Below, piece by piece: positions 25,085 to 32,351 of a stretch of 64,000 nucleotides of DNA (positions are counted from its first letter, which is position 1; every line of letters starts with the position of its first letter). The notes under the pieces were generated by a model, which was not told the origin of the DNA, searched no databases, and saw only the letters and a program-made list of their open reading frames with translations. The position numbers and the translations under genes are program-made. Origin of the DNA: Alistipes senegalensis JC50 (GTDB lineage Bacteria; Bacteroidota; Bacteroidia; Bacteroidales; Rikenellaceae); contig NZ_CP102252.1 in the NCBI RefSeq assembly GCF_025145645.1, positions 3,596,001-3,660,000 of the forward strand. The letters are read 5' to 3'.

Positions 25085-28067
25085 AATTTTATCCCTGCTT
25101 ATATCAATCTTTGCTTTAGGCGTTGTCTCTGCCGCCGAGGTCGGAACGGCCTCCCGTGCCGAAATCGCCCGGATGCTGTCGCGTGTCGTTTCCCGCGAGA
25201 TCACGGGCGGCTATCAGAAAGCCGAACCGACCACCGTGCGGATCGAGGCCGTGAAAGCCTCGCGCAGCCGGGTGCAGATCTACGCCACGGTCGGATTGTC
25301 CTACTATCCGTTCCGCGAGGACAATGTGCGCGCCCTGCGCGATTCGGTGCGCGCGCTGCTGCCGCGGGAGTTCCGCAAGGCCCGCATCGAAATCTATACC
25401 GACCGGCGCGAGATCGGCGAACTGGTGCCGCTGGCCTGCCGCAACGCCGCGCTGCTGAAGAAGCAGATTGCAAAACGGCAGATCGTGCCGTTCACCAACC
25501 GTTCCGAACGGCCGCTGGTCACGCCGCTCTCGGCCGCCGCGACTCCGTCGAAAGGACTTTCGGGGCGTCATATCGCCCTTTGGCAGAGCCACGGACGCTA
25601 TTTCGACCAGCCCGAAAACTGTTGGAAATGGCAGCGCGCGATGCTGTGGCAGACCTGCGAGGACCTCTATACGCAGAGCTACGTGCTGCCGTATCTGGTC
25701 CCGATGCTCGAAAACGCCGGGGCCTGCGTGATGCTGCCGCGCGAACGCGACGTGCAGAAATTCGAGGTGCTGGCCGACAACGACGCCGCAGGGCAGTATG
25801 TTGAGACGGGGAGCTGGGAGACTGGCGGCCCGGGCTTCGCACACCTGCGGCAGGTCTATCATACGGGTGAAAATCCTTTCCGCGAAGGTACGACACGTCG
25901 CACGCGGACCGTGTCGGACGATGCGACGGACCGTGCCGTCTGGCGGGCCGACATTCCCGAACAGGGCGAATATGCGGTCTACGTGAGCTATGAATCGACG
26001 CCCGAAAGCGCCGACGATGCGCATTATACGGTGCACCACCTCGGCGGCGAGACCGAATATGCCGTCAATCAGACGATGGGCGGCGGCACGTGGATCTACC
26101 TGGGGCGCTTCGCTTTCGCCCCGGGGCGTCAGGAGGTCGTGACCCTTTCGAATCGTTCGCGCACGGCGGGCCGCATCCTTTCGGCCGATGCCGTGAAGAT
26201 CGGCGGCGGTTTCGGCAACGTCGCCCGCACGCCCTGCGACTCGCTGCGACTGCCCGACACGGAGTATGTCGAGGAGACCAGCGGCTATCCCCGTTTCTGC
26301 GAGGGCGCGCGCTACTGGCTCCAGTGGGCGGGTTTTCCCGAGGCGGTCTATACGCCGAAAAACAATACCGACGATTACAAGGACGACTACATGTCGCGCG
26401 CCCATTGGGTCAACGCCCTGATGGGCGGTTCGGAGCGTCTGCCTGACTCCGCGGGACTGCGCATTCCGGTCGATATGGCGCTGGCGTTCCACTCGGACGC
26501 AGGCGTCCGCGACGGCGACGGCATCGTCGGGACGCTGGGCATCTGCTACACCCGCGAGAACGGGGGCAAGTTCGTCGGCGGGGCAGACCGCTACCGTTCG
26601 CGCGACCTCACGGACCTCGTGCAGACGCAGGTCGTCGAAGACATCCGCCGCACGTTCGAACCCGACTGGCAGCGCCGCGGGTTGTGGAACCGCGCCTATT
26701 ACGAAGCGCGTGTTCCGGGTGTTCCGACGATGCTGCTGGAATTGCTTTCGCACCAGAATTTCGCCGACATGCGTCTGGGCAGCGACCCGCGTTTCAAATT
26801 CCTCGTGAGCCGCGCCGTCTATAAAGGTATCTTGCGGTATATCAGTTCGCAATACGGATTATCTTATGTCGTGCAGCCGCTGCCCGTCGAGGCTTTCGCC
26901 GCGGAGTTCACGGCGGAAGATCGTGTCGCGCTGTCGTGGAGCCCGGTGATGGACCCGCTGGAAAAGAGCGCTGCGCCGACGGGCTATGTGGTCTATACGC
27001 GCGTGGACGACGGCGGATTCGACAACGGGCGTCCGGTCGATGAACCCGGTCTGGTCGTCGAACAGAAGCCGGGACATATATACAGCTACCGGGTGACGGC
27101 CGTGAACGAGGGCGGCGAGAGTTTTCCGAGCGAGACCCTCTCGGCCTGCCGCGTAGCGGACGAGAGGGGCCGGGTGCTGATCGTTAACGGGTTCGACCGT
27201 GTGAGCGCTCCGCTGAGCGAACGCAGCGATTCGCTCGCGGGCTTCCGCATGGAGATCGACGGCGGGGTTCCCGACCGGCAGGACATCGCATTCGCCGGGG
27301 CGCAGCATGTATTCGATCTTTCGCAGGCGCACTGCGATGTGGACAGCATCGCCCTCGGGGCCTGCGGGTGCGATTTCGAGACCGACGTGATCGGCGGCAA
27401 CACGTTCGACTATCCGGCTCTGCACGGGCGTTCCGTGGCGGCGGCGGGCTACTCCTTCTGTTCGGCTTCGCTGAAAGCCGTGGAGCGCGGCGAGACGACG
27501 CTCGGGCGCTATCCGGCCGTCGATCTCATCCTCGGCAAACAGCGGACGACGACGATCGGCCGCGGTGTGCAGGACCCCGCGTTCGAAACCTTTTCGCCTG
27601 AATTGCAGAGCGTTCTGCGGCGTTATCTGGCCGACGGAGGTGCGTTGTTCGCTTCGGGCGCCTATGTGGTCTCGGACCTTTGGGCGGAGGAGGCCCCGGG
27701 CGGGGGGCGTGCATTCGCTGAGGAGGTGCTGCATTGTGCGCTCGACACCGGGCGGGCTGCCGAGAGGGGCCGGGTGCGGGTCGTGACGGCGCACAAGGAC
27801 TTTTCGCGCGGCGAATACCGTTTCAACGACGAATACCGCCCCGACCGGTATATCGTCGAGTCGCCCGATGCGCTGAAGCCCGTGGGTGCGGAGGCTTTCG
27901 CCGTGATGCGCTACGTCGAGAACGACCGTACGGCGGCTGTGGCCTGCGAGGCGCAGGGGAGGACTTTCGTCGTGGGATTTCCCTTCGAAGCGATCCTCAG
28001 TCCTACGGAACGCGACCGGCTGATGCGCGACGCGCTGCGGTTCCTGCTGAATGAAAACATCAAATAA
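25074..28067 (+). CDS. Secreted amidase-like protein with golvesin and fibronectin-III domains
   Basis: 997 residues from MKNKILSLL, preferred over 25062 because it gives a standard signal peptide (to about VSAAE). An N-acetylmuramoyl-L-alanine amidase-like fold seems split: HIALWQSHGRYFDQPENCW near 165 and MALAFHSDAGVRDGDG plus PTMLLELLSHQNFADM at about 465-560. Between them (about 225-385) is a golvesin C-terminal-like beta domain. A fibronectin type III domain follows (about 605-695), then a Rossmann-like C-terminal region. Bacteroidetes homologues are often labelled xanthan lyase, but the visible motifs fit a zinc amidase better. It probably acts on peptidoglycan or a cell-surface polymer; coupling to the symporter hints at import of the product. 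Confidence 0.8.
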   Translation: MKNKILSLLISIFALGVVSAAEVGTASRAEIARMLSRVVSREITGGYQKAEPTTVRIEAVKASRSRVQIYATVGLSYYPFREDNVRALRDSVRALLPREFRKARIEIYTDRREIGELVPLACRNAALLKKQIAKRQIVPFTNRSERPLVTPLSAAATPSKGLSGRHIALWQSHGRYFDQPENCWKWQRAMLWQTCEDLYTQSYVLPYLVPMLENAGACVMLPRERDVQKFEVLADNDAAGQYVETGSWETGGPGFAHLRQVYHTGENPFREGTTRRTRTVSDDATDRAVWRADIPEQGEYAVYVSYESTPESADDAHYTVHHLGGETEYAVNQTMGGGTWIYLGRFAFAPGRQEVVTLSNRSRTAGRILSADAVKIGGGFGNVARTPCDSLRLPDTEYVEETSGYPRFCEGARYWLQWAGFPEAVYTPKNNTDDYKDDYMSRAHWVNALMGGSERLPDSAGLRIPVDMALAFHSDAGVRDGDGIVGTLGICYTRENGGKFVGGADRYRSRDLTDLVQTQVVEDIRRTFEPDWQRRGLWNRAYYEARVPGVPTMLLELLSHQNFADMRLGSDPRFKFLVSRAVYKGILRYISSQYGLSYVVQPLPVEAFAAEFTAEDRVALSWSPVMDPLEKSAAPTGYVVYTRVDDGGFDNGRPVDEPGLVVEQKPGHIYSYRVTAVNEGGESFPSETLSACRVADERGRVLIVNGFDRVSAPLSERSDSLAGFRMEIDGGVPDRQDIAFAGAQHVFDLSQAHCDVDSIALGACGCDFETDVIGGNTFDYPALHGRSVAAAGYSFCSASLKAVERGETTLGRYPAVDLILGKQRTTTIGRGVQDPAFETFSPELQSVLRRYLADGGALFASGAYVVSDLWAEEAPGGGRAFAEEVLHCALDTGRAAERGRVRVVTAHKDFSRGEYRFNDEYRPDRYIVESPDALKPVGAEAFAVMRYVENDRTAAVACEAQGRTFVVGFPFEAILSPTERDRLMRDALRFLLNENIK

Positions 28068-28097
28068 TCGGTACAGTAAACTTAAAATCAAAATACT

Positions 28098-28547
28098 ATG
28101 TCGCTGGAACAACAAATCTCGAAAGGGATCATGGAGGCCATGAAGGCCAAGGATACGGTGCGTCTGAGCGCACTGCGCAATGCCAAGAAGTACATCATCG
28201 AAGCCAAGACCGCAGGTCCGGAGATCGCCGAACTGCCCGATGCCGACGTGCTGAAAATCATCTCGAAGCTCGCCAAGCAGGGCACCGATTCGGCGGCGAT
28301 CTTCACCGAGCAGAACCGTGCGGACCTGGCATCGGAGGAGTTGGCTCAGGTGGCCGTATATCAGGAGTTTCTGCCCAAGCAGCTGACGCCGGAGGAGCTG
28401 ACCGCCGAAGTGAAGGCCCTGATCGCCGAAGTCGGCGCCACGTCGATGAAGGAGATGGGCAAGGTGATGGGCGTTGCGTCCAAAAGGCTCGCAGGCCGCG
28501 CCGACGGCAAGGATATTTCGGCCAAGGTGAAGGAGCTGCTGTCGTAA
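28098..28547 (+). CDS. yqeY: GatB/YqeY domain-containing protein
   Basis: 149 residues, the normal length. The opening MSLEQQISKGIMEAMKAKD, the middle YQEFLPKQLTPEELTAEV and the end MGVASKRLAGRADGKDIS are the standard YqeY pattern, related to the tRNA-binding tail of GatB. Its cellular role is unproven; a link with aminoacyl-tRNA is assumed. It lies 30 nt after the amidase-like gene and 1 nt before the BASS-like transporter, inside the operon. Confidence 0.93.
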   Translation: MSLEQQISKGIMEAMKAKDTVRLSALRNAKKYIIEAKTAGPEIAELPDADVLKIISKLAKQGTDSAAIFTEQNRADLASEELAQVAVYQEFLPKQLTPEELTAEVKALIAEVGATSMKEMGKVMGVASKRLAGRADGKDISAKVKELLS

Positions 28548-28548
28548 G

Positions 28549-29457
28549 ATGCGCTTGCTGGAACACCTGCACCGCAACGTGAAGACCGTCGCCATGCCGA
28601 CGGCTATGGTGGTCGGGGCGTTGCTGTGCCGTCCGATTTCGGCGCTCGAAGCGTGGACGCATCAGATGATCACCCCGACGCTGATCTTTCTGATGCTCTT
28701 CGTCACCTTTTGCCGCGTGAAACCCAGGCAGATGAAACCCTCGATGCTGCACGTCTGGCTGCTTTTGTTTCAGACGGTGGTCTGCATCGGGGTCTACCTC
28801 GCGCTGCGGCCTCTGAACGACATCGTGGCGCAGGGGACGATGATCTGCGTGCTGGCTCCCGTGGCGATGGCCGCGGTGGTCATCGGCGGCATGCTGGGGG
28901 CCAACGTCGCCACGATGGCCACGTACAGTCTGCTGTGCAACATGGCGGTCGCTCTGCTGGCTCCGGTGATCCTCACCTTTACGGGGACCGGGACGTGTAC
29001 TTTCACGCAGATTCTGGCCCGCATCGCGCCGCTGTTGGTGATGCCTTTCGCCGCGGCGCAGTTCTGCCGTTTCGTCTTTCCGAAGGCGGCGCAGTGGGTC
29101 GGGGACCACAGTCAGATTTCGTTTTACATGTGGCTGGCGTCGCTGTTGGTGATCATCGGCCGCACGACGGCTTTCATCATCGACCTGCACGATGCGTCGC
29201 TCTCTACGGAGTTGTGGCTCGCTTTCGCCGCGTTGGTGATCTGCCTCGTGCAGTTCAAGGTGGGGCGCATGCTGGGCCGCCGTTACGGCGATCCCGCCGC
29301 GGGCGGACAGTCGCTCGGGCAGAAAAATACGGTGCTGGCGGTGTGGATGGCGCAGTCGTTCCTGAATCCCATTTCGTCGATCGCCCCCACGGCGTATATC
29401 GTCTGGCAGAACTTCGTGAACTCGTATCAGATATGGAGAAAGGACCGCGGGAAATGA
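28549..29457 (+). CDS. BASS-like (bile acid:sodium symporter type) membrane transporter
   Basis: 302 residues, about nine to ten hydrophobic helices. The pattern MPTAMVVGALLCRPI, then GGMLGANVATMATYSLLCNMA (a broken-helix GANVA-type motif) and FLNPISSIAPTAYIVWQNF resembles the bile acid:sodium symporter fold, with two inverted five-helix repeats. The similarity is at fold level and the substrate is unknown; bile acids should not be assumed. It starts 1 nt after yqeY, and its stop overlaps the next ATG (ATGA), so translation is coupled to the MFS gene. Confidence 0.7.
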   Translation: MRLLEHLHRNVKTVAMPTAMVVGALLCRPISALEAWTHQMITPTLIFLMLFVTFCRVKPRQMKPSMLHVWLLLFQTVVCIGVYLALRPLNDIVAQGTMICVLAPVAMAAVVIGGMLGANVATMATYSLLCNMAVALLAPVILTFTGTGTCTFTQILARIAPLLVMPFAAAQFCRFVFPKAAQWVGDHSQISFYMWLASLLVIIGRTTAFIIDLHDASLSTELWLAFAALVICLVQFKVGRMLGRRYGDPAAGGQSLGQKNTVLAVWMAQSFLNPISSIAPTAYIVWQNFVNSYQIWRKDRGK

Positions 29458-30647
29458 ATCGGGCGGGCAGGACGGTCTATCCGATCCTGCTGATGGTCTG
29501 CGCCACCCATCTGCTCAACGATATGATGCAGTCCGTCATTCCGGCGGTCTATCCGTTGCTCAAAGAGAAATTCGGCTTCACGTTCGCGCAGATCGGCCTC
29601 ATCACGCTGGTCTTTCAGCTCACCTCGTCGCTCCTGCAACCTGTTGCCGGGCGGTTGGCCGACCTCCATCCGCGGCCCTATTCGCTGGCCGTGGGGATGT
29701 GTTTCACGCTGTGCGGGCTGCTCGCGCTCGCCGCCGCGCTCGGATTCTCGCTTATTCTGGTGTCGGTCGGACTGATCGGCTGCGGTTCGTCGGTCTTCCA
29801 CCCCGAATCCTCGCGCGTGGCCCAGCTCGCCTCGGGAGGCCGCAAAGGACTGGCGCAGTCGATTTTCCAGGTCGGCGGCAATGCCGGAAGCGCCTTGGGA
29901 CCCCTGCTGGCCGCGCTGATCGTGATTCCGTTCGGGCAGGCTTCGATCGGGTGGTTCGCGCTGGCTGCGCTGTTGGCTATCTTCATCCTCGTGAAGATCG
30001 GAAACTGGTACAAACGCCAGTTGGCCCTGTCGGCCCGCAGGCCGGCCGCTGCCGTGGATGCCGCGGGCCCCGGCCTTTCGAAACGGAAAATCCGGAATGC
30101 GCTCCTCATCTTGGGCGTGCTGGTCTTTTCGAAGTATTTTTATATCGCTTCGATGACCAACTACTTCACGTTCTTCCTGATGGAGAAGTTCTCGATGTCG
30201 GTGCAGGGGGCTCAGTACGCGCTTTTCGCGTTCCTCGCGGCTTCGGCGGCGGGGACTTTCATCGGCGGTCCGGTCGGCGACCGCGTCGGGCGCAAATACG
30301 TGATCTGGGGCTCGATCCTCGGCGCGGCTCCCTTTACGCTGATGCTTCCCTATGCGGGTCTGACCGGGACCATCGTGCTGGCCGTCGTCATCGGACTGGT
30401 CATCTCGTCGGCTTTCTCGGCCATTCTGGTCTATGCCACCGACCTGATGCCCGGCAAGGTCGGCATGATCGCCGGGGTCTTCTTCGGGCTGATGTTCGGA
30501 CTGGGCGGCCTCGGCTCGGCCTTCTTCGGGTGGCTGGCCGACCGGACGAGCATCGAATTCATCTTCCGGGTCAGCACTCTGCTGCCCCTGCTGGGTGTCA
30601 TCACGGGTTTTTTGCCGAACATCGAATTGAAAAGAGATGAAAAATAA
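29454..30647 (+). CDS. MFS transporter, fosmidomycin-resistance (Fsr) type
   Basis: 397 residues from MNRAGRTVYPIL; ATGA overlap with the preceding gene fixes the start. Twelve helices in two halves, split by a loop at about 190-215. CATHLLNDMMQSVIPAVYP at the N-terminus and GCGSSVFHPESSRVAQLAS at about 115-135 are strongly conserved in the Fsr subfamily of drug exporters, and FQVGGNAGSALGP follows. Natural substrates of these pumps are mostly unknown. The last 11 bases overlap the start of the acetyltransferase gene. Confidence 0.9.
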   Translation: MNRAGRTVYPILLMVCATHLLNDMMQSVIPAVYPLLKEKFGFTFAQIGLITLVFQLTSSLLQPVAGRLADLHPRPYSLAVGMCFTLCGLLALAAALGFSLILVSVGLIGCGSSVFHPESSRVAQLASGGRKGLAQSIFQVGGNAGSALGPLLAALIVIPFGQASIGWFALAALLAIFILVKIGNWYKRQLALSARRPAAAVDAAGPGLSKRKIRNALLILGVLVFSKYFYIASMTNYFTFFLMEKFSMSVQGAQYALFAFLAASAAGTFIGGPVGDRVGRKYVIWGSILGAAPFTLMLPYAGLTGTIVLAVVIGLVISSAFSAILVYATDLMPGKVGMIAGVFFGLMFGLGGLGSAFFGWLADRTSIEFIFRVSTLLPLLGVITGFLPNIELKRDEK

Positions 30648-31299
30648 GATATATCCCCGCGAGGGGGACCGGCAGACGGTCTATCTGAAAGAGGTCGTCA
30701 GCGACCCGAATATCGAGGTGGGGGAGTGGACGATCTACAACGATTTCGCGGCTGATCCCGTCGGTTTCGAACGCAACAACGTGTTGTACCACTATCCGGT
30801 GAACGGCGACCGGCTGGTCATCGGGAAATTCTGCTCGCTGGCCTGCGGCGCGCGGTTCCTGTTCAACAGCGCCAACCACACGCTCGGATCGCTGTCCACC
30901 TATCCGTTCCCGATCTTCTGGGGCGAGGAGTGGGGCATCGACAAATCGGAGGTGGCCTCGGCGTGGGACAACCGGGGCGACATCGTTGTCGGCAATGACG
31001 TGTGGATCGGTTACGAAGCGGTTGTGATGGCGGGCGTCACGATCGGTGACGGGGCGATCGTCGCCTCTCGGGCCGTCGTGACGCGCGACGTGCCGCCCTA
31101 TGCCATCGTCGGCGGCGTTCCGGCCAAGGTCATCAAATACCGCTTCGATCAGGCGACGGTGGAACGCCTGCTTACGATAAAATGGTGGGAGTGGCCCGCG
31201 GAGAGGATTCGCCGGGCCCTGCCGCTGATCCGCGGCGGGAAGGCCGAAGAGCTGGCGCTATTTGCGGAAAATGAAGTAGACAGCCAGGATCAGGCATAG
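30637..31299 (+). CDS. CatB/Vat-like xenobiotic acetyltransferase (hexapeptide repeat)
   Basis: 220 residues. Left-handed beta-helix repeats (LVIGKFCSLACGARF, then IVVGNDVWIGYEAVVMAGV and TIGDGAIVASRAVV) and the catalytic His in NSANHTLG identify the streptogramin/chloramphenicol-type O-acetyltransferase family. Members use acetyl-CoA; some inactivate virginiamycin or chloramphenicol, others act on sugars, so resistance is not proven. It ends the six-gene operon with an Fsr-type efflux pump beside it. Its 3' end overlaps the convergent DUF486 gene by 42 nt. Confidence 0.9.
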   Translation: MKNKIYPREGDRQTVYLKEVVSDPNIEVGEWTIYNDFAADPVGFERNNVLYHYPVNGDRLVIGKFCSLACGARFLFNSANHTLGSLSTYPFPIFWGEEWGIDKSEVASAWDNRGDIVVGNDVWIGYEAVVMAGVTIGDGAIVASRAVVTRDVPPYAIVGGVPAKVIKYRFDQATVERLLTIKWWEWPAERIRRALPLIRGGKAEELALFAENEVDSQDQA

Positions 31300-31623
31300 G
31301 AATCCTGCGAGGTGGTTCCAGCGCAGAGTGTCGGATTTCATGAAAACCAGCGCGAAGACGGTGAACACCGAGAGCGACACGACCTCCTGAATGACTTTCA
31401 GCTCCCAAATCGAGAACGGGCCCCCGAATTCGGCGCTTCCGATGCGGTTGGCCGGGACCTGGAAACAGTATTCGAACAGCGCGATGCCCCAGCTCAGCAG
31501 GACGATGGCGAGAAGCCCGAAGCGTTCGAGTCTGGATTTGAAGGCGATATGCCCGTACCACGCCAGCGTCATGAAAGCGTTGGAGACGACGAGCAGCAGA
31601 ATGGTGGCGATTCCCTTGAACAT
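31258..31623 (-). CDS. DMT-superfamily DUF486 membrane protein
   Basis: 121 residues with four membrane helices (about 3-22, 35-55, 72-92, 98-118). The loop between helices 2 and 3 (FQVPANRIGSAEFGGPFS, then ELKVIQEVVSL) is the conserved DUF486 signature. The family belongs to the small drug/metabolite transporter fold; function unknown. It converges on the acetyltransferase gene, overlapping its last 42 nt. The 3' end of the phosphatase gene lies six bases upstream of its start. Confidence 0.9.
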   Translation of the reverse strand: MFKGIATILLLVVSNAFMTLAWYGHIAFKSRLERFGLLAIVLLSWGIALFEYCFQVPANRIGSAEFGGPFSIWELKVIQEVVSLSVFTVFALVFMKSDTLRWNHLAGFLCLILAVYFIFRK

Positions 31624-31629
31624 GACGCA

Positions 31630-32289
31630 CTAAGCCAGCAGGGCGCCGAGGTCGGTCAGCTCGGCGAAATTGTTGACGATCATGTCGGCCGGGGTTTCGC
31701 GCTCCAGCACCGTACGCGGCAGGGTGGTCGTGAGGGCCACGATGCGGCCCGCTCCGGCCCGGCGGGCGGCTTCCAGCCCCGCTTTGGCATCCTCGAAGAT
31801 CACGCAGTCGGCGGGTGCGACGCCCAGCGCGGCGGCAGCCGTGAGGTAGATTTCCGGATCGGGTTTGCAGCGCGTGACCATGTCGCCCGAGATCTTCGCG
31901 TCGAAGTAAGGGCCTATGGCGCACTTTTCGAGCACGAAATCGACGTTGGCCTTGCATCCCGACGAACCCACGGCGCAGCGGACGCCCGCGGCGCGGAGCC
32001 GTTCGAGCAGTTCGACGAGCCCTTCCACGGGGTGGATGTCGGGGGCGTAGATTTCGCGGTAGATGGCCTCCTTCTCGTCGGCCAGCGCCGCGAGGCCCTT
32101 TTCGCGGATGATCTCTTCGGGCATGACGGCGCGCATGATGTCGTCGTTGCCCATGCCGAAGCTGTCGGCGAGTTTCTCTTTCCAGTCGGTCACGCCGTAA
32201 CGGGCGCAGAATATCTCAAAGGCACGGACATGCACCGGGGAGTTGTCCACCAGGGTACCGTCCATGTCGAACAAGGCTGCTTTTTTCAT
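31630..32289 (-). CDS. HAD-family phosphatase (beta-phosphoglucomutase-like)
   Basis: 219 residues from MKKAALF; an in-frame ATG at 32301 would add four residues. Motif I FDMDGTLVDN (nucleophile and acid/base Asp), motif II VGSSG, motif III Lys in TRCKPDPEIYL and motif IV VIFEDAKAGLEAA are complete, with an alpha-helical cap at about 20-85. The layout fits the beta-phosphoglucomutase/GPP phosphatase branch, acting on small sugar or polyol phosphates. A promoter box (TACCTTTG, 32312-32319) lies so close that the leader is at most about 20 nt. Confidence 0.92.
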   Translation of the reverse strand: MKKAALFDMDGTLVDNSPVHVRAFEIFCARYGVTDWKEKLADSFGMGNDDIMRAVMPEEIIREKGLAALADEKEAIYREIYAPDIHPVEGLVELLERLRAAGVRCAVGSSGCKANVDFVLEKCAIGPYFDAKISGDMVTRCKPDPEIYLTAAAALGVAPADCVIFEDAKAGLEAARRAGAGRIVALTTTLPRTVLERETPADMIVNNFAELTDLGALLA

Positions 32290-32311
32290 CGTCGTTTTCA
32301 TTTTGACAGCG

Positions 32312-32319
32312 CAAAGGTA
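32312..32319 (-). promoter_or_regulatory. Promoter -7 box of the HAD phosphatase gene
   Basis: Minus strand TACCTTTG, matching TAnnTTTG; about 10 nt upstream of the first possible ATG (32301). Confidence 0.6.
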
Positions 32320-32351
32320 GTCAAAATCCCCGACACCTCCGCGGGCGTAGG

